Source: Rheum nobile (Eukaryota > Streptophyta > Magnoliopsida > Caryophyllales > Polygonaceae). Taken from it: 64,000 bases of DNA. The number at the start of each line of letters is the position of its first letter. The first letter of the stretch is position 1. The notes beneath the pieces were generated by a model. It worked only from the letters and a program-made list of their open reading frames with translations. It did not search any database and was not told the origin of the DNA. The translations under genes and the position numbers were made by a program. The stretch spans positions 4,712,001 through 4,776,000 of the forward strand of contig WOAB01000583.1 of NCBI GenBank assembly GCA_027886185.1, in the 5' to 3' direction. Positions 10,926-22,899 of this stretch are shown here, piece after piece.

Positions 10926-11307
10926 TTCAGATCCTTTATGTTTATTTATAGATCTGGTAATATTTATTTATTTACATTGTTTAATAATATGCAGAGTGAT
11001 CGACGGGTTTCAGACACATGGAGGATGTTCTGACGAGATCAAATGTGGATAAATATAAGGATGATCTATCTATGTCTCATTCTCTTCCTCTCTCAATCTC
11101 TCACCCTAAACCTTATCTCTCGGCATGTTAATTTACATATCATTTTTTTTTACTTCTTTGTCTTCAAGGTTTAAACAAAGAGTGCTTTGGACCACCTCTG
11201 TATTCATTTAACATGGAAAGTCACCGAAGGGTTTTAGATATAACAAAGAAGACCTTCAAAATAAAGGTTAAGGAGGTGTCCCTAATGTCATCAAAGAAAT
11301 TAAAAGC

Positions 11308-11439
<132 letters not shown>

Positions 11440-11650
11440 CTCCATCTCTATGTCTCTCTTTATCTCTTTGTGTATGAGTTTACAAATCTGATTTTTTTTA
11501 ACTTATTTGTCTTCGAGGGTTAAAACGAAAGCACATTCCACCTCCGAACGGGTTCAGATACAAAAAAGAAGACCTTCAAGGATAATGTTTTTTTGGTGGA
11601 GGAAGTTATGCAGATATCCCTACAGTTATTTATACATTGATTTGAGGTTC

Positions 11651-11769
<119 letters not shown>

Positions 11770-12866
11770 CTCTATCTCTCTATTTGACTTTACAGATCTA
11801 ATTTTTTTAAACTTTGTCTTGCATGGTTAATTCAAAAGCGATTTTCAGCACATGTCTGTCTCTATATCTCTATTTGACTGTTTGGTGGAAGGATTGGAAA
11901 TATTGGTTTTTAAGAAGTATGTTCGTTTCTACATCTCTCTTTTTCTGTCTTTCCATCTCTCTCTCTCAATCTCTCTTTCGACCCCTTTAGTTATAATCAT
12001 ATATCAAGGATAATTATATACATTTTAAAAAATGTTGCTATGTATGTTTTATATTTTTTTCCATGTATGTGAAGAAAATATACTATATACAAAACAATAG
12101 TATACATAACAATAACATTTATATACAACTTATATCTATAATAAATAATTTTTTCATACAGTACGAAACTAACCATTGCAATTCCTCTCCTCTCTCTGAT
12201 TGTAGGTGAGCACTCGATGTGGCCCTGATAACAACAGTGAATACAATATTAATGGAATATCAAGTTCAATATATTCATATTCTGCAAGGTAGAACATTTG
12301 AAATTTCAATCTACATTATTTAATTATCTTCTAAAATTATATTCTAATTACTTGTTTTTTTTTTTTACTTCTGCAAGCTTATATTTGAACAAATAAAGCG
12401 TCAAATGTATATGGTTTTGAACTGGAAATCAAATAGAGAGCATTCAACTTAAGTTTAATCATATTCTGCAAGGTACTCTGTGTGACATAAGAATTTTGCA
12501 CACATACAATTTTATGATCATATTCTTGTATTATAATTACTGATTATAAATTATTTGGAATTATAGGGTTTAACGTATAACATCCAGAAATTCCATATGT
12601 GATTGGACTTGGCAACAAATATGTATTTTATTTCACATAACCATGGCAGAACTGAAGGTATGACTAATATGATAAAATTCTCCATCTCTATCTCTCTCTT
12701 TATCTCTCAGTAAGACATCCTTGATGATATATTTACCAGTTTGTAGAGTATGCATCCAATTAAACTGTGTTGTATTTCCTATTTAGACATATCCTTGATT
12801 ATGAATGAGATGTTCAGTAAACAAAAATGCAATGAATTTAGAACTAAAAATTCAATGGCTTTATAG
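11770..12866. other. AT-rich tract, possible intronic host sequence
   Basis: No long frame. An intron-like acceptor (TTGTAG at ~12200) precedes a short open stretch. Near 12580-12620 a weak reading HPEIPYVIGLG faintly resembles the segment before the FNR exon at 12867, but it contains stops and is not called. Confidence 0.3.
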
Positions 12867-12960
12867 GCGATCTGAAGCCCGGTAAAGACTTGAAGTTAAC
12901 TGGACCTGTTGGAAAAGAAATGCTGATGCCAAAAGACATGAATGCAACAATCAATATATG
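12867..12960 (+). pseudogene. Captured exon of plastid ferredoxin-NADP+ reductase
   Basis: After a TATAG acceptor (AG at 12865-12866) the frame reads DLKPGKDLKLTGPVGKEM then LMPKDMNATI. This matches from memory the strongly conserved FNR segment just before the NADP-binding GTGTGIAP motif. The reading stays open to about 12958 and diverges near a GTTAGT donor-like sequence. FNR transfers electrons from ferredoxin to NADP+ at the thylakoid. Only one exon (~30 residues) is present, in AT-rich repeat DNA upstream of Helitron helicase exons, so it is a gene fragment, probably carried by a transposon. The identity is strong; the carrier is inference. Confidence 0.85.
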
Positions 12961-14110
12961 GTTAGTTGTATCTTTGTGATTTATTATGAAATTCTGTTTA
13001 AATCGCTCCAGAATTGACTTTAAAATAAAATGAAATTGTAATAGCAATACAGTGGTAGGTTTAAATCACTACTGAATTACTGCAACATGGTCTATTTGAA
13101 CAAACAAAGTGATTATGCAGGTTTAAATCACTGTTGAATTAAAAACAAACAAACTTGTAAAATCAAGAACATTTATTAATATATTTTACAGTTCAGTTTA
13201 ATGAATTCATTGTGAATGTACCTGCTAAATGTCGAAAACTGCTTTGCTATTACTCCTTTGTAAGACCAGTTTTTTGTACTGTAATTGTGGGAGGCGCTCT
13301 AGTTTTATACCCATGCTAAATATAAGGCAATCGTAATAATATTGATTTGATTTGATTATGCAGATATTACATTGCCTCAATACTGCCATATCATGCTTAA
13401 TATTTTAGTTAATTGTGCATATATTACATTGAATTTATACTGTCATATCATACTGAATATTTAATTTCATTATGCACACCTTACATTGCCTTTATGGATG
13501 GAAGATTAGAAGAAATATGATTGCAGATATTGCAGATGCTGAAAGTGGATAAAATCGTGATTGGATAATATTTCATTTTATTTGATTTTGCAGGTTTTTT
13601 AGCCAGAAAATATCGCGATTGCATAATATTTCCTTGATTATGCATTTATTACATTGCCTGTTATTTTTATGTACGATTTATATAATTTCTTTTAGCTTTG
13701 AGGCATTTATTTTAAGCTATGTCAATGCAGTATTTTTTTATTTGTTAGCCAATTTTGCAGCAGCAACTATTTGTTTTGCATTTATTGATTTGTTTTTTTG
13801 CTATTTGTAAGCACAACAGAATGTATTTTTTTCTTAGTTGTCATAGCAGAGCAGGTTGCATTTATTTAATTGGTTTTATAATGTTTGTGTGGTATTTCAA
13901 CAATTTGTTAATGTTTTTATGATCGGTTTTGCAATAAAATATGCCATTTAAAAACTGTATAGTAGGGATAGATACAAATCTGCAGCTTTATTTTATGGCT
14001 ACCATAATCTTTTGGTATAGGAAATTCGTGCAAATATCCACGTTTAGGAAAACTGCATATACAGCAAGATCTTCGAATTAAGGAAAAAAGACATAAAATC
14101 GGAAAAAACT
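12961..14110. other. AT-rich intron-like tract
   Basis: No supported exon. Loose repeats of TTGATTATGCA(G/T)ATATTACATTGCCT occur near 13360, 13420, 13470 and 13630. T-rich stretches resemble plant introns. Confidence 0.4.
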
Positions 14111-14118
14111 GATTGAGT

Positions 14119-14190
14119 GCCACGTGTACATGTTGATAATATAGCGCCACGTGGCAAAAAAAATTTGGTGCATTCTTAGAGTGCCACGTG
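14119..14190. repeat. Cluster of three CACGTG-containing segments, copy 1
   Basis: GCCACGTGTAC, GCGCCACGTGGC and GTGCCACGTGGC follow each other, with an A-rich run and TGGTGCATTCTTAGAG between the second and third. A related cluster in the same order occurs at 15699-15770. Read in reverse, the cluster leads into AACTACTAAATGCAAAGGC, a composition seen near plant Helitron 5' ends; that identity is inference. Confidence 0.6.
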
Positions 14191-14224
14191 GCTCAATTTG
14201 CCTTTGCATTTAGTAGTTATATAG

Positions 14225-14492
14225 TAGAGTAGACTGAATGAAAGCCTGAAAAGTAGTTTGCATCTAGACCTGTCAAACGGGTCGGGCCGATCGGGTTCGG
14301 GTTTGGGTCGATCGGGTTCGGGTTGATGAAATTTTCGGGACGATCGGGTTCGGGTCGAAACGGGTTCGGGTCGGATTCGGATTGACCCAGCGGGTCGAAA
14401 ATTCTAATTTTCTATAAAGCAATATCAGTTATGTTTGCAATATATATTCAATGTTGCATAGAGTAGACTGAATGAAAGCCTGAAAAGTAGTT
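14225..14492. repeat. 34-bp direct repeats flanking a GGTTCGGGTC-rich tract
   Basis: The 34-bp sequence beginning TAGAGTAGACTGAATGAAAG occurs at 14225-14258 and 14459-14492. Between them (14270-14400) is a GC-rich run built on GGGTTCGGGTCG, a low-complexity motif common in small plant DNA transposons. This looks like a duplication or a decayed insertion. Confidence 0.7.
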
Positions 14493-14839
14493 ATTCGATG
14501 TTGCATCTGTGCAGAAACTGGGTTCTTGTTTGAAATGATATAAGCATTACAAATTATAACTGATATAAGCATTACCTCTTAAATCTATGTATTCTGTTGT
14601 AGCTAATCTTCTTCACATAACTGAGAAGCTCTACATGTATATTTATAGCCGAATTTATAGGCCAATATGTGAAAGAGATATCGAGTATTTTTGGAATGCA
14701 CAGATTTTCCAGATTTTCCAATATCAAATCTTCATAGTAATCTTTTTAATTTTGTTGTGCACGACTGATAATTATTCTATAGTATATTATATGACTTTCT
14801 TGTTCAGATCTTTAATCAATTTTGCTTTTTATGGATATG

Positions 14840-15480
14840 TTATGATTTGCAGAATTTCTGCTATAGGGAAAAGATATGGCACACATTTTCGTTTCACTTT
14901 ATGGATATGTTCAGATCTTGTAATATGTGTGCAGGTTTTTTGAATTGTCTTTGGGTTTAGGCTTTCTGGTTGGGGTTTAGTATTTCAGTTTTTAATATGC
15001 TTCGAATTCAGTTTTTTTTAGCATTGATATATGTCCAGGTCTTGTAATATGTGTGCATGTTTTATGAATTATTTTTGGGTGATTTATTTCTGGGTGGGGT
15101 TTAGTATTTGAGTTTTTAATATGCTTCAAAAATAGTTTTTTTTAGCACTGATATATGTCCAGTTTTTGTTATTAAGTTTTTTGTGTTATATTTGTGCAAG
15201 TTTTTTAGCAATGTGTTTTGATTTGCAGAATTTCTGCCATGGGGAAAATATATGGCACACATTTTCGTTTCAGATTTTATGCAATTTTGTAATAATTTAT
15301 GTGCAAAATTTCCTGTAATGCTTATGTAATATGTTTATGCCTCATTTGTGTCTTTGGTGTTTTGTAATATGTGTGCAGATTTTGTGCATTGTTTTTGGGT
15401 GATTTCTTTCTGGGTTTTAGTATTTCAGTTTTTTATATGCTACAATTTCAGTTTTTTTTAGCAATTGTGTATGCAAGTGA
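14840..15480. repeat. Degenerate tandem repeats, ~375-bp spaced units
   Basis: GATTTGCAGAATTTCTGC plus ATATGGCACACATTTTCGTT occurs near 14847 and 15222. TTGTAATATGTGTGCA occurs near 14918, 15045 and 15363, and the AGTTTTTTTTAGCA unit repeats three times. No identified coding capacity. Confidence 0.6.
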
Positions 15481-15698
15481 TTCGATTGTATACAAAAAAA
15501 TAAGGTAATCGGTTTTATTTAGTAAGATCTTCAAAAAAAAATCCGATTATGTAATATGATTTCCGGAAACAAAATCACATAAATAAAGTACCAGATCTCA
15601 AGTTATGAATATGGAAAATATATAATTCTACACATATTCTGAAAGATTCATATTGACAGAAAAATGGAAGTAACCGGAATAAATGGATTGAATGACAC

Positions 15699-15770
15699 GT
15701 GGCCAATTTGCTGTTGAGATGCCACGTGGCATGAAAAAAAAAGTGCATTGTAGGGGTGCCACGTGGCTTA
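15699..15770. repeat. Cluster of three CACGTG-containing segments, copy 2
   Basis: GACACGTGGCC, GCCACGTGGCATG and GTGCCACGTGGCTTAG, with an A-run and GTGCATTGTAGGGG between the last two, as in copy 1. It ends just before the Helitron reading frame begins, so the junction that removed the Rep N-terminus lies here. Confidence 0.65.
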
Positions 15771-15786
15771 GCCGAGGCTTTGCGTT

Positions 15787-16732
15787 GTTGATGAAGATGG
15801 ATACCCTGTATATAGACGGCGTGAAGATGGTAGAACGATTGAAAAGAGTAAAGCCATTCTTGATAATCGGTATGTGGTTCCTTACAATGCATTTCTTCTA
15901 TTAAAGTACAATGCACATATAAACGTTGAATGGTGCAATCGATCGGGCTCTATCAAGTATCTGTTCAAGTACATAAATAAAGGGCATGATCGCGTCACTG
16001 TTGCAATAACACGGGCTGATGCAAACAAATTGGGTGATGATGGCATTGACGAAATCAAAAACTTCTACAATTGCCGCTATATATCGGCGTGTGAAGCTGC
16101 TTGGAGGATTTTTGGCTTTGATATTCATTACAGGACTCCTGCTGTTCAACGGTTGAATTTGCACCTTCCTGGTGAGGAAAGCGTTTTATTTGATGATGAT
16201 GATCCTATTGATGCAGTGTTAAATGATCATGAGAGTGAAAAATCAATGTTTCTCCAATGGATGACGGCTAACAAGAAGTTTCCAGAAGGTAAAGATTTGA
16301 CATATTCTGAATTTCCAGAGAAATTTGTTTGGGTACCTTCATCTAAACATTGGAAAAAACGTGATAGACGTGGTTCAATTGGAAGGATTTATCATGTACC
16401 TCCAGGTAGTGGCGAGAAGTACTATCTTAGAATTATGTTGAATCATATTAAAGGACCCACATGCTACGAAGATTTACGTACTGTTGAGGATATAGTTTAT
16501 TCTACATTTAAAGAAGTTTGCTATGCATTGGGGTTGTTAGACGATGACAGAGAATACATCGACGGGATAACTGAAGCAAGTTTTTGGGGATCAGCGCACT
16601 ACATTAGGAGTCTATATGTTTTTCTTTTGTTGTCTGATAGCATGGCACAGCCAGAGTTTGTTTGGGAACAAACATGGAGGCTTCTAGCAGATGATATTCT
16701 CAACAAACAGAGGCGAATTCTACGAATTGATG
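15787..16732 (+). pseudogene. Helitron Rep C-terminus / linker exon
   Basis: Frame opens VVDEDGYPVYRRREDGRTIE, earlier than the first ATG at 15874. It carries YLFKYINK (15958-15981), which fits the Y-x-x-K-Y-x-x-K two-tyrosine motif of Helitron Rep proteins. The conserved linker follows (SACEAAWRIFGFDIH, PAVQRLNLHLPGE, VWVPSSKHWKKR). The upstream HUH metal-binding part is missing. Ends at a GT donor after RRILRID. Family role: nicks and joins single strands during rolling-circle transposition. Without HUH it cannot be an active nickase. Confidence 0.92.
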
Positions 16733-16862
16733 GTATGCATTTCAATATTAATATTTAAATGATCATAATGTTAACTGCATTTACTCTTACATGCAAATTT
16801 TGTACTCATTTAATTGTTTTGACACGTGCATGCTATATATATATATATATATATATATGCAG

Positions 16863-18232
16863 ATTTGCATCTAACAGATGAGCAACTTCAAAACTATGCA
16901 CTTGCCGAAATTGACAAGTTATTACAACGGAATGGTAGTAGTTTGAGTCACTACAAAACCATGCCTCCTGTAGATTCAAGTCTTATTATCGAAGGTGTCA
17001 ACAAGCTTATACAAGATGAACTTCGATATGACACGACAGTTCTAGCTGAGGAGCATGCTCAATTACTTTCAAGATTTACAATGGAACAGAAAGGGGTTTA
17101 TGATGAGATCATGAATGTTGTTATATCAAATAACGGGGGTGTCTTCTTCTTATATGGTTATGGTGGAACAGGCAAAACTTATATATGGAGGGCACTTTCA
17201 TCGGCTATTAGGTCAAAAGGTGAAATAGTCCTTACTGTTGCTTCAAGTGGAAATGCGGCTCTCCTAATACCCGGCGGCAGAACTGCTCATTCCAGGTTTA
17301 AAATTCCTTTGCAAGTTCATGAGGATTCAACGTGTCATATATGTTCAGGTACAGAACTTTCTGAGTTGATATGTACCGCCAAACTTATTATCTGGGATGA
17401 AGCTGTCATGACAAATAAGTTATGTTTTGAAGCTTTAGACAGGACATTACGAGATATTTTACGGGCTACAAATCCTCTTAGTTTAGAACAACCTTTTGGA
17501 GGAAAAGTCATAGTATTTGGTGGAGACTTTAGGCAAATCCTGCAAGTTATCTCAAAATGTAGCAGACAAGATGTTGTTTTTGCTACAATTAATTCCTCTT
17601 ATTTATGGGATCATTGTAAAGTTCTTACTCTAACAAGAAACATGAGGATTCAACAAGGTACATCTGAATCTGAGATCCAAGAGGCAAATGAATTTTCTGC
17701 TTGGGTATTAAGCATCGGAGATGGGACTGTAGGTGTTGACAATGATGGGGAAGCGCAAATTGAAATTCCCGATGAACTATTGGTAAAGGATTTTGAATTA
17801 GATCCAATTCCAGCTGTTGTCAAATCTGTTTATCCCTCTCTTATGGAAGATCAGTTGACACCGGCATACTTTGAAGAACGAGCAATTCTTGCTCCAACAC
17901 ACGAAGAGGTAGATAAAGTTAATGAGTACATATTGTCTTCGTTGCCTGGTGATGAAAAGGTCTATCTCAGTTCCGATAGTTTATGCAAGACAGGTTCTGT
18001 TAAAGATAGTGATACTGATATTTATTCGTCCGACTTCTTGAATAGTATTAGATGTTCTGGTCTGCCGAATCATGTACTGAAACTTAAGGTTGGGGTCCCT
18101 ATTATGTTGCTTCGCAATATTGATCAGACTTCGGGTTTATGCAACGGGACGAGGTTGATAACCACGCAGCTTGGCAGTCATGTGATACAAGGTAGAATTA
18201 TATCAGGCAACAATATTGGACATACGTTTTGA
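16863..18232 (+). pseudogene. Helitron PIF1-type helicase exon
   Basis: After a 130-bp AT-rich intron (16733-16862, ending TATATGCAG) the frame reads DLHLTDEQLQNYALAEID. Walker A GYGGTGKT lies at 17156-17179, then Walker B (LIIWDEA), FGGDFRQILQVI, LTRNMRI and the C-terminal LKVGVPIMLLRNID. It unwinds DNA 5'-3' in the family. The exon is open for 456 codons, then hits TGA at 18230 because of a 1-base slip. The conserved continuation is in another frame with one further TGA near 18255. Confidence 0.95.
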
Positions 18233-18525
18233 TTCCTCGAATGATCATGTCACCGTGAGACACTTCATTTCCTTTTAAGTTTCAACGAAGACAATTTCCC
18301 TTGAGTGTGTGTTTTGCTATGACCATAAACAAGAGCCAAGACCAATCTCTTGCCAATGTTGGTTTGTATCTTCCACGCCCTGTTTTCAGTCATGGTCAGT
18401 TTTATGTTGCTTCTTCAAGGGTGACTAGCAAGAAAGGTTTGAAGATCTTGATTTCTGACAAAGACAATAAGAGATATAATACTACAACTAATGTAGTATA
18501 CAAGGAAGTTTTTGATAATTTGTAG
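18233..18525 (+). pseudogene. Helitron helicase C-terminal segment (shifted frame)
   Basis: Continues the helicase in another frame: FKFQRRQFPLSVCFAMTINK then SQ-DQSLANVGLYLPRPVFSH and VASSRVTSKKGLKILI, ending at a stop at 18523-18525. FAMTINKSQ and the SRV block are PIF1/Helitron motifs V-VI. The usual SQGQ is SQDQ here. Confidence 0.92.
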
Positions 18526-18858
18526 CAATTTTGAATATCGCGCCATTTATTATGTTTACGTGTCATTTTCATGTATTAGAGTTAAATGACTTTTTTTATT
18601 ATGTTTTATCGTTCTAGAAGTATTGATGTAAAAGACTGTCTCTATTCCTGTTTGTAAGACTACTTAACCAATTTTTACGATTAATAAAGTTATGGAGAGT
18701 ACTGTCTCTCTTTATATAATGTAATGTTTTATATCTTTAATTTGTTTAGTCAATTTTTCATTTTTTATTTAAATAACTAATCAAGTATATATTAAAACAA
18801 TCATTATTTGATAATAAACATATATAATTTTTACAAATGTAAAATAAAATAAAAAAAT

Positions 18859-18886
18859 CTCGTGTAAGACACGGGTATTACACTAG
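18859..18886 (+). other. Helitron 3' terminus (hairpin + CTAG)
   Basis: CGTGT-AAG-ACACG stem-loop (18861-18873, extendable by two pairs), ten bases, then CTAG at 18883-18886 and T at 18887. Closely related to the terminus at 55083-55109. Confidence 0.9.
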
Positions 18887-20743
18887 TTATTAATAAAATG
18901 AAAGAGACTCATAGAGTTACTTTGTACAGCTGTACTCCTTTTTCTTTTCTTGACCTTCTAGTTTTCGTAAACGTAGAAAGTGATCTAAATGACCATTTTA
19001 GCCCATAATTAACGAATTAGCGTAAATATTAAGGAAAACACCTTTTTATTGGACTAAATTAAATATTTCTACGCATCGTTTGGGATTGTGCATTATGTTG
19101 AATATCACAACTTTTAATAGCATATTATTTATGCATGTACGTACATATAGGCTGTCACATTATTTCTAGCACAAGTATTTGTGGGTCTCATAACTAATAA
19201 AGTGTACGTGAACATGTTTAATTGAGGTTGTGATCGACATACTTTGCATAACCTCATTGAAAATCTTTATATTGTACTAAAACCCATTTTATCTTGTCGC
19301 CCTTATAACTATACCACATCATTAATTTTAATTATTTATTTATCTTTTCGTCCTTCTAATGTTTTTAGAAATTGTATTATCTTATATTTATACAATTTTT
19401 CTTAGTTCGTAAAAGAAATAAAATTCATATATTATATACATTACAAAATAAAGAAGCCATGAGTATTAGGAAATATAGAAAGTTAACTACATGTATTGAA
19501 TATTGTGTCCAATATTATATTAATTGGGCAATATACTGTTAGACAAAGTATGTAAAATCTCATAAAGATATCAACTTCCTTATGTAGACAACAGATTGTT
19601 GATAAATTAATCTTATAAAAAATCTGATTATATAAATTTTAATTCAAGTTCGTGCAAATTATGAATAAATCTCTACTTTAAGTAATTAAGTGTCTTATGT
19701 TGTTAAGTTAGTGGCAAAGAGGGTTAAGTTTCACAATATTAGTTAATTTGTAAACCTTAACTTTTTTAAAATACTATAATATTATGTACATATATGGTAA
19801 AATTAATATAGAATGTAGATAATATATGTATAGATTTTAATATTGTGTGGCACTTATATATGGTAAGATTTAATATTAATATTATATGTATAGATTTTGT
19901 TATTTATAATCTTACATGATCTAGCATATCAAACAAAAAAGTAAATTGTTATGATATTTTGTTTATTATATCATATTAAATATACGTGTTAGAATATATA
20001 TGATAAGTTTAAGTTATATACATCTATATTTGAAAGCCTTAGTATATACATTATTTGATAATGAAAAGATTGTGTAACGTTTAAATTTGGAGCAGCAACA
20101 TGATAAAGTATATGAATATGTTATAAGACAACATATTTTATCTATAAGTGTACACATGTAATCACACATGATAAACCATATAGGGAATACATATATTTAT
20201 TTCGTATGTTATCTATTTTTAGTGAATTTTATACATATGATCATGCATATAATTGAATTTAGTAAAAAATCTAATCTCTACATCATCTTTAAAATGGAAT
20301 TTGCCTTCAATCTTTCACCTAATGAAAGTTCAAGCTTAGGTACTTACATATATCAGAATACTAACGATTATCCATCTATACATATGATCACACGTGATAC
20401 ATATTATTTTATTTATTTTGTAAAGCCAATGTTTAATTATTTGGCCATATTATATTATTTATTTTGTTGCCAGAACTGCAAACCAAATACAACCTCCATC
20501 GAGATAAATGTCCATCAATATAACATATATTAATTACTTACCGAAATTAAATAAAGTTGGATAACCTTTCTAAAATATAGATAATAAATCTCTTTTATAT
20601 TTTACCTATTAGGGAATGAATCAAGTAAGAATGATTATTATGTTGTAAAATAAAAATGTCCTATAGTCCTTGGATGGAGGCAAATCCAATGACTTGGATC
20701 ACATTTGCATTAAAAGGGGCATGTACATGGCATATGACCCCCT
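18887..20743. other. AT-rich intergenic DNA, no gene seen
   Basis: Begins with ~45 bp resembling 10857-10898, then very AT-rich sequence with frequent stops in all frames. A 121-codon AT-rich frame at 20168-20533 has no recognisable protein character and is not called. Confidence 0.5.
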
Positions 20744-20759
20744 TTGTCTGTCTTTGTCG

Positions 20760-21725
20760 GCGTTAACCGACTTTTTTTTTCTTGGGCCCAATTTTTTTTT
20801 CTTGCGAAAATTTTATTTTTCTGGTCCAAAATTTTCTACGCACATTCATTGTCAAAGTTATGCATATTTCAGTAGCATTTCATGCATGTTTGAAAAAAAA
20901 CATGTTAAAAAACTAAATAAATTGCACATCTAGTACATAAATAGATGCACATATAGACTATTTTATGTGCACATATATATATGCTAAAACTCATGCACTT
21001 CAATATTCATTCACCCACGGTCTACAACTCATGCACATTTTTAATACAAACCCGATATATGCACACCTAGTACAAATTCCGTGCACATAGACGTATGCAC
21101 TTCATACATAATGCACTGAATGTGCATGCAAATTTTCTTGAATGTGCATAATGTTTGCATAGTATGTGCTACTACATATTAGGTGCACATACAAGCCATT
21201 ATACATGCACATATACGTATAGATGTATGCACTTCATATGTAATGCATTGAATGTGCATGTAAAATGGCTTGAATGTGCATAATATTTGCACTATATGTA
21301 CAAGAAAAAATCTGGGCCCCGAAGAGAAACATTATATGAGCGGAAAAGCTTGGATAGTTAAAAGTGTATGAAATCTTGCGTGAATGTGCATAACATTTTC
21401 ACTAAATGTGCATAGAAAATTTTGGCCCAGAGAAAAAAACAATCAAATGGTTACGTAAAAAAAAATTGACTAGTCAAAGCGGTCAAAAGTGCATGAAATC
21501 TTGCTGAAATGTGCATAACTTTTGCACTAAATGTGTATAGAACATTTTGGCCCGGATTAAAAAAAACGTCTGAAAAAAAATTGGTCCCAAATAATAAAGT
21601 TGACTAGTCAACGCTAGTCAAAAGTGCATGAAATCCTGCTGAAATGTGCATAAATTTTGCACTAAATGTGCTTAGAAAATTTTGGCCCGGATAAAAAAAA
21701 AACATCCAAAAAAAATTGGTCAAAG
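20760..21725. mobile_element. Foldback-type element with TGCACA-rich core
   Basis: The left end (about 20770-20900), read in reverse, gives GCATGAAATGCTACTGAAAT then ATGCATAACTTT and AGAAAATTTTGGACCAGAAA. The right end has three tandem copies of the same string (near 21360, 21485 and 21620, about 125-135 bp apart: GCATGAAATCTTGCTGAAAT ... ATTTTGGCCCGGAT). The core is dense in TGCACAT. Long inverted, internally repeated ends fit a foldback or MULE-derived non-autonomous element. No coding and no clear TSD. Confidence 0.6.
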
Positions 21726-21728
21726 TGT

Positions 21729-22697
21729 TTTTTTCAATTCTTCTATTTTTTAGGTTCTATCTTGGTTTATATAATGGTCTACTGTTTCTGAGTTGTTTAT
21801 GAGGTTTGTGTCTTGTGCTAGGTGGGCTAGTTTCCCTATTGGAGTCTAGTTTTAAATTCTAGGAGAAGTTTGGTTAGATTACTCCATTGCCATGAGTAGT
21901 TTGTGTTCTTTTTCCTTTCATATTCTAATATTGGTTTTGTTTTTAGGTATTTTTCCTGGATAATTTTCACCAATATATTGGTGTGTTGGCGAGTAGTTTC
22001 TAGAGTAATTTCATTTGAAGTGCTTTATTCATATCTTCACTCTTCCTGATTCCTAGTCCTCCTTTGTTAGTTGGTTTGCAAATTTGATTCCATCCTATGA
22101 GGGGTTTGTGTGTATTTTCCTTGTTCCAAAAGAAACATCGATTAATTGTGTTGAGTTGTTTGTGGGTGCTGGCGGATAGCATAAAATTTTGCATAATATA
22201 GCTTGGTTGGGCCGACAGTGTTGCCTTGATAAGGACTTTCCTTCCTTCTTGTGATAGTGAATTAGCCTTCCATTTGGTCAGTTGTTTTGTTGCTTTGTCA
22301 ATAAGAGATTGAAAGGTGAGATTAGTTACCCTTTCATTGATGATAGGACACCCAAGATATTTATCAAGGCCGTTAGTGAGAACTACATTGAAAATTTGTT
22401 GGATTTGTGATATAGTCGCCTGGTTTGTGTTTTTTGTAACTTGAAACGCCGATTTGTGGAAATTTACGAGTTGGCCTGATACTTCACAGTAGTCATCAAT
22501 AATTTTCTTTATTTTGGTGCAAACTGTTTGTTTGGTAGATGAGAATATAATAATGTCATCATCAAAAGTAAGGAATGGTATTTGTGTACCTTGTCTGCTA
22601 ATTTTAATTCCTAAGGGTTGGGTTGCATCTGTTCCTGCTCTTTGTAGTTGTCGTGATAGGATTTCTGCTCTAGAATAAATAGGAATGGGGAAAGGGG
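21729..22697 (-). pseudogene. LINE reverse transcriptase, C-terminal part
   Basis: Minus strand; T-run at 21729-21735 may be the 3' tail. Reading leftwards from 22697: PIPIYSRAEILSRQLQRAG, then FDDDIIIFS (the catalytic [FY]xDD box with Ala changed to Asp), YCEVSGQLVNFHKS, YLGCPI, FFWNKENTHKPLIGW and GGLGIRKSEDMNKALQMKLL. These are standard plant L1-type RT and thumb blocks. Broken by stops and frame changes. The upstream half lies at 25588-26120, separated by a CACTA insertion. Confidence 0.9.
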
Positions 22698-22899
22698 CAC
22701 TAGTACAAAAAGTATGTTTCTCAGGGATTTATTCTCAAGGGTTTTCTAAAACCCTGTAAAAAACACACACGGTCAGGAGTTTTTTAAATAACCCCCGAGA
22801 ATTATATTTTGATAATTTTTTTTAATATTTATTAACACTCTCGGGAGTTTTTCATTTAACCCACTTAAAAAGTTGAATTATTTTCTCGGAAAACCTAAC

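Larger units (their letters stand above)
15771..18886 (+). mobile_element. Helitron (helicase half and 3' terminus)
   Basis: Contains Helitron-type coding exons and a 3' end with a short hairpin (CGTGTAAGACACG) followed by GGTATTACACTAG and a flanking T, the expected CTRR|T arrangement. The 5' TC terminus was not found; the true element may start well to the left. The start given is only the left limit of Helitron coding similarity. Confidence 0.85.

Noticed and set aside
12580..12625. A second FNR exon (EIPY-like reading)
   Set aside because: Only a handful of matching residues, with stops on both sides; too weak to call.
20168..20533. 121-codon plus-strand frame in AT-rich DNA
   Set aside because: Composition (Ile, Tyr, Phe, Asn) is that of translated AT-rich noise; no splice or family support.
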